From Planctomycetota bacterium (GTDB lineage Bacteria; Planctomycetota; Planctomycetia; Pirellulales; Pirellulaceae), in the NCBI GenBank assembly GCA_026692865.1, contig JAPLNI010000058.1, forward strand, positions 1 to 64,000: a stretch of DNA of 64,000 nt, given 5' to 3'. Each line of letters opens with the position of its first letter. The first letter of the stretch is position 1. The notes beneath the pieces are model-generated. The model was not told where the DNA came from and searched no databases. It saw nothing but the letters and a program-made list of their open reading frames with translations. Below are positions 18,731 through 27,174 of this stretch, one piece after another. The position numbers were made by a program, and so were the translations under genes.

Positions 18731-19558
18731 AAGTACGAGAATTGTAGAGGTATTGAAAATGGTTCAACTTGATAGTGTGAGACATCTTTTGCTGCTGGAT
18801 AAGTCCACACTTCGTGCCTGTGGGTGACATCTATCCCTACTTAAGTCGCTGTTTCAAAATCATATTATCTCCCCCATGTCGCGTGAATTCTCTCGTCACA
18901 AAATTTGCCCGTCTACGAGAATATTCCGACCGGTCCTCTCTAAGTCCCAGAGTTATGTCCCATAGCTTACTACGAACATAGATGCATCTTCGCGCATTTT
19001 ACAGAACCCACTTCATTTTATTCTTAAGCACCAATGATTGTAAGGGTTTTAAGTTCCGCGATTCCATGATCAGACGCTCTTCAAACGTCACAATCGGCAC
19101 TATCGAAAGGAACAGAACTCCACATAAATTATGAAGAAAACGTGAAAGCGGTCGCTTGCCGAGTCGCACAAGTTTGTTTGTAGGGCTTATCGTTAGCCAA
19201 GCAAGACAGTCTGCCAAGGCGGTGATCGGACTGAATGAGAACAAGCGTCTCCGCACCAGACGCAGTCGCGTTTCAGATTCGAGTATCTCTCTGGCTAAAC
19301 CGGATGTCCCGACATGCTGAATTTTCCTTAAGTGGAGGAAGATCCCGAAAGTGCGGACTTAATCCCCCGAAGACAGACTTAAATTTCAAGCCCTCGGTCA
19401 GTTCGGACCCGGGCTGCCGGCCTACTCAGTTATCCCAAGTGCCGGGTCGGCTACAGGGCAAGTAGCAGTATAAAAAAGTACCGCGTTTTGGGCCCTTTTT
19501 TGCGGATTCGCGTTTGTGGAGACACGTCGTAACGTAGCGTAGCAATGACATTCAAGCT
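18731..19558. other. Long intergenic region upstream of the polysaccharide cluster
   Basis: About 830 bp separate the antiterminator start from the stop of the dehydrogenase gene, with both neighbours on the minus strand. Two short open frames are present (18999-19256 minus, 19235-19465 plus), but neither resembles a known family or has a convincing ribosome site. The stretch must carry the promoter of the polysaccharide operon and possibly a leader for the NusG paralogue. I see an A/T-rich gagataatatgat on the minus strand near 18860, but no well-spaced -35 partner. Confidence 0.5.
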
Positions 19559-21079
19559 TTACGAATTTTTTGGAAATCCGAGATCGATCCGACTTGTCGC
19601 GGGATCTGGCCATCGCGAAGTTACCACTTTTGTTTTGGTGTAGAACTGAATCCCATCTGGACCGTACATGTGCAAGTCGCCGAAGAGGCTCGCCTTCCAA
19701 CCTCCGAAGCTGTAATACGAGACCGGTACCGGGATTGGGACATTGATGCCGACCATTCCTACGTTCACGTCGAACTGGAACTGTCTAGCAACACCTCCGT
19801 CACGAGTGAATATTGCCGTGCCATTTCCGTACGGATGATCATTGATCAGCTTCAACCCCTCGTCGTAAGTCTTTACTCGCACCACGCCGAGAACAGGTCC
19901 GAAAATCTCGTCATCGTAAACTTTCATCCCCGGCTTCATATCATCAATCAGGGACGTGCCAAGAAAGTAGCCACTGCTTGACTGGCAGATTGGCTCGCTT
20001 CGACCATCGACTAGAACGCGTGCACCTTCTTCGTTCGCACCGGCAATGTAGGATGCAACTCGGTCTCGATGTTCTTTCGAGATCAGTGGGCCCATGTCAA
20101 TTCCTTCTTCCAGACCAGGGCCTACCTTGATCTTCGGCATTCGCAACATTATTGCTTCGATGAGCGGATCAGCGATGTCGCCAATTGCGACGATGACGCT
20201 AATAGCCATGCATCGCTCGCCAGCAGAACCAAACGCTGCCGAAATCGCTGCGTCAGCAGCCATCCCCACATCAGCATCCGGAAGAACCAGCATGTGGTTC
20301 TTCGCGCCTCCAAGAGCTTGGACTCGTTTACCGTTCTTCGTCCCTGTTTCGTAGATGTACTTGGCGACCGGAGTTGATCCAACGAAGCTAATCGCGCGTA
20401 TGTCAGGATGTTCGAGTAATCGATCGACGGCAACCCGGTCTCCTTGAACTACATTGAAAACGCCCGGCGGTAGTCCCGCTTCAGACCAAAGCTCCGCAAG
20501 CAGAATACTTACCGATGGATCCTTTTCGCTGGGCTTAAGAACGAAAGTGTTTCCGCAAGCGATCGCGTTTGCGAACATCCACATTGGAACCATGCCGGGA
20601 AAATTAAATGGTGTAATTCCTGCGACTGGTCCTAGAGGTTGCCGGATCTGGTAGACATCGATTCCGCGACTCACTTGCTCACTAAAGCCACCCTTAAGTA
20701 ATTGAGCGACTCCGCAGGCGAACTCGATATTCTCGAGCCCTCTTGCAACTTCACCCAGCGCATCAGCAACAGTCTTACCATGCTCACCGCTAATTGTTTT
20801 CGCTATCTCCAGTTGGTTTTTGTGGACTAGCTCGCGCATCTTAAATAAGATCTCGGTGCGTCTAGCGATAGGTGTTGACCGCCAGTGAACAAAGGCAGCC
20901 TTCGAAGAAGCGACAACGGCATCGACTTCAGATACATTTGCAAAATCAACCGTCGCTTGCTGGACACCGTAGGCGGGATCCCAAACCATCCCCGATTGAC
21001 CGCTGGTCCCTGACGTGTACTTCCCATCTATCCAATGTGAAATCTTGCGGGGTGCGTTCGATGTAGCGGTAGTAGACAT
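19559..21079 (-). CDS. mmsA: CoA-acylating methylmalonate-semialdehyde dehydrogenase
   Basis: A 506-aa aldehyde dehydrogenase of the MmsA/IolA type, which oxidises (methyl)malonate semialdehyde to propionyl- or acetyl-CoA in valine, thymine or inositol breakdown. It shows GPVAGITPFNFPGMVPMWMF, VLKPSEKDP, the FVGSTPVAKYIYE cofactor loop and the catalytic Cys in GSAGERCMAISV (about residue 289). GERCM with the PFNFPGM motif separates MmsA from ordinary ALDHs. C-terminal SFGGWKASLFGDLHMYG is also typical. A dihydropyrimidinase elsewhere in the window could feed this step through pyrimidine catabolism, but they are not adjacent. Confidence 0.93.
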   Translation of the reverse strand: MSTTATSNAPRKISHWIDGKYTSGTSGQSGMVWDPAYGVQQATVDFANVSEVDAVVASSKAAFVHWRSTPIARRTEILFKMRELVHKNQLEIAKTISGEHGKTVADALGEVARGLENIEFACGVAQLLKGGFSEQVSRGIDVYQIRQPLGPVAGITPFNFPGMVPMWMFANAIACGNTFVLKPSEKDPSVSILLAELWSEAGLPPGVFNVVQGDRVAVDRLLEHPDIRAISFVGSTPVAKYIYETGTKNGKRVQALGGAKNHMLVLPDADVGMAADAAISAAFGSAGERCMAISVIVAIGDIADPLIEAIMLRMPKIKVGPGLEEGIDMGPLISKEHRDRVASYIAGANEEGARVLVDGRSEPICQSSSGYFLGTSLIDDMKPGMKVYDDEIFGPVLGVVRVKTYDEGLKLINDHPYGNGTAIFTRDGGVARQFQFDVNVGMVGINVPIPVPVSYYSFGGWKASLFGDLHMYGPDGIQFYTKTKVVTSRWPDPATSRIDLGFPKNS

Positions 21080-21239
21080 GGATACATTTTTCTATTGAGC
21101 AACTTTGCAAAGCGAATTCACAAATCTTAACAATATTGCGATTGCTTATGAGTAAATAAACAGAAGATTTGTCCTAAGCCAATTGAGATAGCCTGAGATC
21201 GATCACAAAATCACGGGATGAGTGTTGCCAAGGATTTTC

Positions 21240-22073
21240 TCAAAGAGGCAGTTTGCCTTGGGCGATCTCTTCTTCCCACTGCTCCATCAATGGCCAGTCT
21301 GTGGCACACGTACCGAAATCCGAGAGGTGCAGATAGCCTTTCAGTCGATCGATCGACTTGTTGATCATCGCTGGATCTTTTCGGAAGTAAGGCCCATGAC
21401 TTGGAAGGAGCCACTCCACATCACTGTCGCGAATTCTCTCGAGCGATTGAATGAAGTGCACGATGTTGCTCCCGTGGTGGGCGTCGATCGCACCGACGCC
21501 GCCGTCTCGATAAATGTTATCACCACTAAAAAGAAGATTGCCGAGTCGGAAGGCGAGTTGGCTGTCTGCGTGGCCCGGAGTTGACCATACTTCCAATTTC
21601 AGCCCGCCGATTTCCACGATGTCGCCGTCATTGACCAAGTGCTCGCACGTTACTGGTGGCATTTCTTCAGAAATGCCTTGTGCAACGATCTCCGCAAACG
21701 TTTGCAGTCGGTCACCTTTCTCCAAGAGTTCAGCTGCTTTCGGGTGCGCGGTGACCGTCGTTTTCAGCATCTGTTTGACGGCCGCTAAGCCTTGACCATG
21801 ATCCACGTCGGCATGAGTGGCGATCAGCGTTTTGCATTTAGAAAGGGGGAAATCTAGCTCGCGAATCAGGTCTACTAGCTCCTCGACATGATCTTGATAT
21901 CCGACGTCAATCAGAACCCATTCGACCAAATCATAAACCAAGTAGACGTTACACCCGATGAGATGTCCAGCTTGGATATTCAGTTCGATTACGTTTGGGA
22001 AAATTGGTTTTCGTGAGAGCATATTTTCAAATTGAAATCGGAACGAGAAGAGAACGATTCCATAAGAATTCAT
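21240..22073 (-). CDS. MBL-fold metallohydrolase with variant metal motif
   Basis: A 277-aa metallo-beta-lactamase-fold protein (260 aa if it starts at the ATG at 22022, which fits the fold better). The first strand pair reads NVYLVYDLVEWVLIDVGY; the metal motif reads THADVDHGQG where most members have HxHxDH, so the second ligand is Asp instead of His. Later positions are usual: a GHADSQLAF histidine, LLFSGDNIY aspartate, and LPSHGPYF histidine. Substrate unknown; glyoxalase-II-like and quorum-lactonase-like enzymes share this plan. It stands alone between mmsA and an oxidoreductase, all on the same strand. Confidence 0.8.
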   Translation of the reverse strand: MNSYGIVLFSFRFQFENMLSRKPIFPNVIELNIQAGHLIGCNVYLVYDLVEWVLIDVGYQDHVEELVDLIRELDFPLSKCKTLIATHADVDHGQGLAAVKQMLKTTVTAHPKAAELLEKGDRLQTFAEIVAQGISEEMPPVTCEHLVNDGDIVEIGGLKLEVWSTPGHADSQLAFRLGNLLFSGDNIYRDGGVGAIDAHHGSNIVHFIQSLERIRDSDVEWLLPSHGPYFRKDPAMINKSIDRLKGYLHLSDFGTCATDWPLMEQWEEEIAQGKLPL

Positions 22074-22367
22074 TCATTCATGACGTCAGAGCAAATCTTT
22101 CATCAGGTAATGCTTGAATTGTAGCTTAAAGGGAATACCGCGAGAATGCGAACCAGCCGAGGGACCCGCCGATCGTCAATGGCTGTACTAGATACGGCTG
22201 GGCCAATGAAAACTCAGACGGTATCGCCAGCCACGGGTATTAATCCCGCTGCAATTTACCCGATAGCGCCTACGAATCAGGAAGAAACATTTTCGTCAGA
22301 CCTCGATACGGCAGTTATTTTGACTGCCGTTACGACTTGCGGCTGTCAGCTACCGCCTCACAAGCAC

Positions 22368-23414
22368 TTAAAGCGGCAAGGTTACGCGTTTACCGCTCTT
22401 TGCGGCTTTGTAGATCGCCAAGATCAATTCAACGCTGCGTCGGCCTTCAGTCCCCTCGACCATTGATGGCTCTTCAGATTCGACAGCTTTAAGAAAATCT
22501 TTAAATAATTCCCGATGTGCGGCGTGTCCGATTGCTGAAGGATCTGCGGCCCCACCTCCGGTTTTTGTGTTGTTTTGCATTGACTCGATCAATTTCTTAT
22601 CACGAGCTTTTTCTTTCGCGAATGTCCATCGAATCAGGCTTTCCTCTTCCAATGTGGCCATCCCGGCAGTGCCTGCGATTTCAATCTTCTTAAGCGAGCC
22701 AGGGAAAGCCGCGGTCGTCGCTTCTATAACTCCGAGTGCTCCGTTAGCAAATCGAATTGTCGCCGTCGCAACATCTTCGACTTCGATTCTCTCATGAGCG
22801 AGCGTTGCGACCGTTGCGGAAACTTCGGCTACGTCACCCATGAGCCATAGAAGCAGGTCGACACTATGAATCGCTTGATTCATCAGAGCACCACCGCCAT
22901 CCAGCTTCCAAGTCCCCCGCCAAGCACCGCTATCGTAGTACTGCTGCGTTCGAAACCATTTCACGTAGGCGTCACCCAGAGTGATTCGTCCGAACCGGCC
23001 TTGGTCTACAGCCTGTTTTAGCAATCGCGAAGATTCATGGAATCGCGAGGGAAATATCGTTCCGACTCGAACACCAGCTTTCGCGCAAGCACTGAGCAGC
23101 GCGTCACATCTTTTTAGCGTCACCTCCAAGGGCTTTTCGACCAAGATGTGCTTACCGGCTTTCGCAGCTAGCACGCCTGGCTCCAAGTGAGCCCCGCTGG
23201 GAGTGCAGATCGTAACAACATGAATGTCATCGCGAGCGAGCATCGCTTCGAGATCATCGTACGCCGTGCAACCAAACTCGCTCGCAAACGAGGAAGCCTT
23301 GTCGAGCGTTCGATTGTAGCAAGCGACGAGTTTCGCTCCACGAATCTCGGCGATTGCTCGAGCGTGAAACTTGGCAATCATGCCGCAACCAATGATACCA
23401 AAGCCTGTTGTCAT
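22368..23414 (-). CDS. Gfo/Idh/MocA-family oxidoreductase
   Basis: NAD(P)-dependent oxidoreductase, 348 aa from the ATG at 23414 (the frame is open to a TTG 12 bp upstream). The N-terminal Rossmann loop is GFGIIGCGMIAKFHARAI; VVTICTPSGAHLEPGVLAA and HILVEKPLEVTLKRCDAL contain the EKP motif of this family. The C-terminal domain includes WRGTWKLDGGGALMNQAIHS with the catalytic-region His. These enzymes usually act on sugars or inositols. Substrate unknown. Confidence 0.9.
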   Translation of the reverse strand: MTTGFGIIGCGMIAKFHARAIAEIRGAKLVACYNRTLDKASSFASEFGCTAYDDLEAMLARDDIHVVTICTPSGAHLEPGVLAAKAGKHILVEKPLEVTLKRCDALLSACAKAGVRVGTIFPSRFHESSRLLKQAVDQGRFGRITLGDAYVKWFRTQQYYDSGAWRGTWKLDGGGALMNQAIHSVDLLLWLMGDVAEVSATVATLAHERIEVEDVATATIRFANGALGVIEATTAAFPGSLKKIEIAGTAGMATLEEESLIRWTFAKEKARDKKLIESMQNNTKTGGGAADPSAIGHAAHRELFKDFLKAVESEEPSMVEGTEGRRSVELILAIYKAAKSGKRVTLPL

Positions 23415-23513
23415 GTTGTAATTCAATCCAGAGATGCAGTGAGCAATTTACATTTACACAGACATCGCCGCTTTTTACACGGCGATTGTCAATTTAAAAT
23501 CGACATGCAAAGT

Positions 23514-26500
23514 TTAGACTAACGACGGATCGGTTCCAAGCGTGCCATGCAATTGCTCGACATACTCAGGACGTGCTGAAATGTCTCGCATTTTAGTCGC
23601 TTCTCGTAATCGATTGGCAAGGCCCAGTCTTGCATTTACAGATGCATGCGATGTTTGCTTGCAGTAGTTTTCCAAGTACGAAACGTGACGCGACCATAAC
23701 TTAACGTCGACGGCTTGCTTAGCCTTCAAACGTTCATGGTACCATTCACTCGCCATGAGGTTTTCTCGAGTGAACATCGCACGGACCGCTGGATCCGCAA
23801 GCGATTTCCCGTTCCACGAACCTTCTGCCATCACCTTAAGAATGACCTGCAATGGTGGGCAAGCAATGTCGTAGCTTCCATCCTCCAGATAAACTTGAGC
23901 GACTTTTTGGTGCGCCTCTGCGATGTTTAGAATCCCGTCGGCATAGGAATCTAAATCCTGGGTCTCTGGGCAGAGTATCCGATCGTCGAAGACTTTGCTC
24001 GGGTTGTCGAACACTCGTCCAAAATATCGGCGGACGAATCGGCTTGTAATCCGATAGCCAAGTCGGCTGGCGGGGATATGTACTCCGTTGTGCTCGAAGT
24101 CGTCGATCTTTTGAAGCAGTCCTTCGCGAATCAGAAACTCGGGTTCTCGTTCCTCCGGTCGCAGCCGACACCAAATTTCGGGAACGAACATGCTTATGTC
24201 GTGACCTACTTCGATATTCGGACCGATGTGCCCGGCGGCTGTGCTGAATCCACCGAGCCCAGTTAGGATCATGCTTACAATTGTTGCGTTCAAATCGTAG
24301 CAAAGGTTTAGCGCGTTGAACGGGCCTTTCGTGAGAGCGCCTTCGCTCCCCGCTCCGGTTGTTGATGGGCTCTTACCTGTCAGCGAGCAGACATAGTCCA
24401 TCAAAAGCTCAGGAAGCTCTTGATAATGGATTGGATTGAAAACGGCGAGCGAACGGATACCAGCTTTCATATCGGGCGGGTTGTTGCGTCGTCCGGAAAG
24501 AATCGCATCGACGGGCGTTAGAACACTTTGCCCGGCAGGTGTTCCTCGGAAGAGTTGAATTCCGCGGTAAGCCACATAACGATCGAAAGGATTGAGTAAG
24601 TCCGGTCGATCTTGAAGGTATCGCGGGTTCTTCGTTGGGGAACCATTCACTAGTCGTGGATGGGCCGACGAGACAACGAAGCCACTGTCCTGCTCTCCAA
24701 AAGCGGTCAGTCTCTCTTGCATCGTATTGGTGTATTGCTCGAAGTCGATCACGTTTGCAATGTCTTCTCTGATGGCATCTACAGTCAAAGGTTCATAATT
24801 GCAAAAGAAGTTTCCAACGTCTGCCATGTCCTTTTCGGTCTGCTTGTCCAAGCCACGATGAACGGCGTCGTCAGGACGTTGAAAGAGCCGGTACTCGCAG
24901 TTGGCTACAAACTTGTAGCTGCGGTCCTCGACCTTTCGAGTGAGTGTCGGGAGCATTCTTCCGGGAACGACGATACTTGCGGTGATGTCGTCTTCGAGCT
25001 GAATCTTCGCGGCGGCCGCAAAGTCTTGTCGAAGCTTATACATCCTCCATCGTCCGAGTTGATCTAAGCCGACTCGTAAGTACATCCCTACGAGCTTTCT
25101 TTTACCGAATTTTAGTTCGTGACCGTTGTCACCGTTGACGACATCAACTCCAAAGTTTTCTCGCCAATTCCCATTCCATTCGGGCTTGCAAAATCGCTTG
25201 ATGATGAAAGCCATTGCGTAGAGATGCGTTGGAATACTGTTCAGCCAATCGTTGTACTCTTTTGTGTACTCGCGAGACGGAGTGAACAGCTTGATCACAC
25301 TACCGAGCGTGCGAGAAGAATCAAGTACCTTTCGACTATCGCGTTGGCCATATTCGGGTTTCTCAGTCGAGGTCTCGAGCCAACGATCCGAGTAATCTTT
25401 GTCAAAAATCTGTTGAAGCAAGTCAAAGTCGCGGTCGATATCGGAAACGAAGATGGGACCACCTTGCATGTAGTCTCGAAGCGATTTACTGATTTCGCTT
25501 TTTCCTCCCCCACTCACCGTACAAGGTTTGTGACAAACAGTTCCTTCACCTCCGGTTCCAATTAGCCGCCACGAAGGAGCGCACGGATGCTTTTCCATTT
25601 GCACTTTGTAACCACTGGGAGCCATATAGATTTTCCCACGTTCGAGTGGCAACGACTTATCGACACCATTGAATGTCCAACGAATCGTTCGATCAAAGAG
25701 CGACGCAAAAGCATTCTCTTGAACATAAATTAGATTCGGATAGGTCCGGTCAACTCCGTAACCTTCCGGTCGAATGTCGATAAAACTCTGGTATTCGTTA
25801 GCAACGTCTCCAAAAGAGCGACCATTATACCGACGTGAGTTCCACTGAAACTCTTCTCCCAAGTTATGTGACACGAAAGCGAGAGTCCCACCAGCATGTT
25901 CTTCCTCTACGTTACCAAGTAGATTAGTTGCATAGCTAATTTGTGTCTTTACTTCTTTTTTGCAATAGCCGAAATAGTTATCTGCAATCAGCGTGACAAT
26001 AACGCCGTTTGAGTTTCGACAAGTAATCTTAAACGCGGTTCCATCGTTGTACTTTTCATCCTCGGTCTTCCAGCACATTGAATCGCGTCGTTGTCGCGGT
26101 GTTGCTTCTTCGTATCGCGGCAGTCCTAGTTCTCGTTTTGTGAGCTGAATCAAATGAGGCGCTAGGATCACGCATCCTGTGTGGCCAGTCCAATGCATGC
26201 AGTCCAACGCGGCATCGTTCTCTGGAACCAACGGGTCACCTGCGTTGCCAAAAATCGACTCGACGAAATCAAGATTGCTTACCAACCCGCCAGGAGCAAA
26301 GAAGCGAATCTCCATAGTTTTGTGTTCGCTATACCCTGCCACTCGCGGTGAAACAATCGGACGAACCAAGAGCGACACAAACGTGCGAGCAGGCGTGATA
26401 GTTGATGCCATGAATGGCAACTCCAAGAGTGACTCGGGCGGATTCACGGCAGCCACAAAAAGCTTGGCGAATACTGATTTGGGAACCGCACGTTTATCGC

Positions 26501-27059
26501 CTGCGATAGGTAAACCACCTTCTGCAACATGGAACGTTCCTTGAGTAGTTCGCTTATCCGCCGATGGGTTGTGAAGAACACCGTTAGCCAAACGATAGGA
26601 GCTGACCAATTCATTTTGAAAAATGTCTTGCCCATCGGGAAGACTAAGTTGCCTTGCAAGGCCGTGACTGCCAAGGACGAGCGTTGGTGTTGGAAGTTGC
26701 AACGGTACGTCGAGTGTTTCATCGGCAAAATATTCAGCAAGAAACGCTTCGATACGTTGATCGATTGGAGCTTTCAATTGAGCAAGCAGTCGATTCTTTT
26801 CCTCAAGCGATTCCAACAAGCCATTAGGTAGCTCTGCTTGTTCTTTTGCATGGTCGTCCAAGACAAGATCGGAGGCTGCCATTTGCAGATAAAGATACTG
26901 TCGAAGTTGAGCTGCCGACTCGGGACTTCGATCTGCCTTTCGGGACCAAGAAAGCTTCCGCTCTTCGGATTCAATTAACCAACCAGAATCAATGGAATCG
27001 TCCGAACTTGGTTTCGAGGAGCAAGTTGACATAGGGTTTGAAGATTCTTTGATGGGCAT
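23514..27059 (-). CDS. PPi-type phosphoenolpyruvate carboxykinase-like protein
   Basis: An 1181-aa soluble protein without signal peptide. Its central region has a P-loop-like CTVSGGGKSEISKSLRDY (about residues 510-528). Another highly regular stretch, GPFNALNLCYDLNATIVSMI followed by AAGHIGPNIEVGHDIS and FVPEIWCRLRPEE, lies at about 910-970. The size and the GGGKS-type phosphate loop agree with the pyrophosphate-dependent PEPCK family described from Entamoeba and propionibacteria, proteins of about 1100-1150 residues that interconvert PEP and oxaloacetate with PPi. I could not align it, so this is recognition by length and motif. The gene follows a TPR protein gene 115 bp upstream; its neighbours give no functional hint. 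Confidence 0.6.
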   Translation of the reverse strand: MPIKESSNPMSTCSSKPSSDDSIDSGWLIESEERKLSWSRKADRSPESAAQLRQYLYLQMAASDLVLDDHAKEQAELPNGLLESLEEKNRLLAQLKAPIDQRIEAFLAEYFADETLDVPLQLPTPTLVLGSHGLARQLSLPDGQDIFQNELVSSYRLANGVLHNPSADKRTTQGTFHVAEGGLPIAGDKRAVPKSVFAKLFVAAVNPPESLLELPFMASTITPARTFVSLLVRPIVSPRVAGYSEHKTMEIRFFAPGGLVSNLDFVESIFGNAGDPLVPENDAALDCMHWTGHTGCVILAPHLIQLTKRELGLPRYEEATPRQRRDSMCWKTEDEKYNDGTAFKITCRNSNGVIVTLIADNYFGYCKKEVKTQISYATNLLGNVEEEHAGGTLAFVSHNLGEEFQWNSRRYNGRSFGDVANEYQSFIDIRPEGYGVDRTYPNLIYVQENAFASLFDRTIRWTFNGVDKSLPLERGKIYMAPSGYKVQMEKHPCAPSWRLIGTGGEGTVCHKPCTVSGGGKSEISKSLRDYMQGGPIFVSDIDRDFDLLQQIFDKDYSDRWLETSTEKPEYGQRDSRKVLDSSRTLGSVIKLFTPSREYTKEYNDWLNSIPTHLYAMAFIIKRFCKPEWNGNWRENFGVDVVNGDNGHELKFGKRKLVGMYLRVGLDQLGRWRMYKLRQDFAAAAKIQLEDDITASIVVPGRMLPTLTRKVEDRSYKFVANCEYRLFQRPDDAVHRGLDKQTEKDMADVGNFFCNYEPLTVDAIREDIANVIDFEQYTNTMQERLTAFGEQDSGFVVSSAHPRLVNGSPTKNPRYLQDRPDLLNPFDRYVAYRGIQLFRGTPAGQSVLTPVDAILSGRRNNPPDMKAGIRSLAVFNPIHYQELPELLMDYVCSLTGKSPSTTGAGSEGALTKGPFNALNLCYDLNATIVSMILTGLGGFSTAAGHIGPNIEVGHDISMFVPEIWCRLRPEEREPEFLIREGLLQKIDDFEHNGVHIPASRLGYRITSRFVRRYFGRVFDNPSKVFDDRILCPETQDLDSYADGILNIAEAHQKVAQVYLEDGSYDIACPPLQVILKVMAEGSWNGKSLADPAVRAMFTRENLMASEWYHERLKAKQAVDVKLWSRHVSYLENYCKQTSHASVNARLGLANRLREATKMRDISARPEYVEQLHGTLGTDPSLV

Positions 27060-27174
27060 TCAGTATCCACTCTGTGAAAAACTCAATAAACGACGGAGAT
27101 AGTGATGTAAGAGGATAACAGATTTTCACCGTATCCGGTGTCACATGCCGCTCTCCTAGTCGCAACAACCTAAA

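Noticed and set aside
18999-19256. 85-codon minus-strand frame in the leader region
   Set aside because: No recognisable family, no ribosome site, composition like non-coding DNA.
19480-19558. Terminator after the mmsA gene
   Set aside because: A T run with only a 4-bp stem nearby; too weak to call.
22146-22466. 106-codon plus-strand frame
   Set aside because: Overlaps the end of the oxidoreductase gene on the other strand and has no ribosome site or protein-like pattern.
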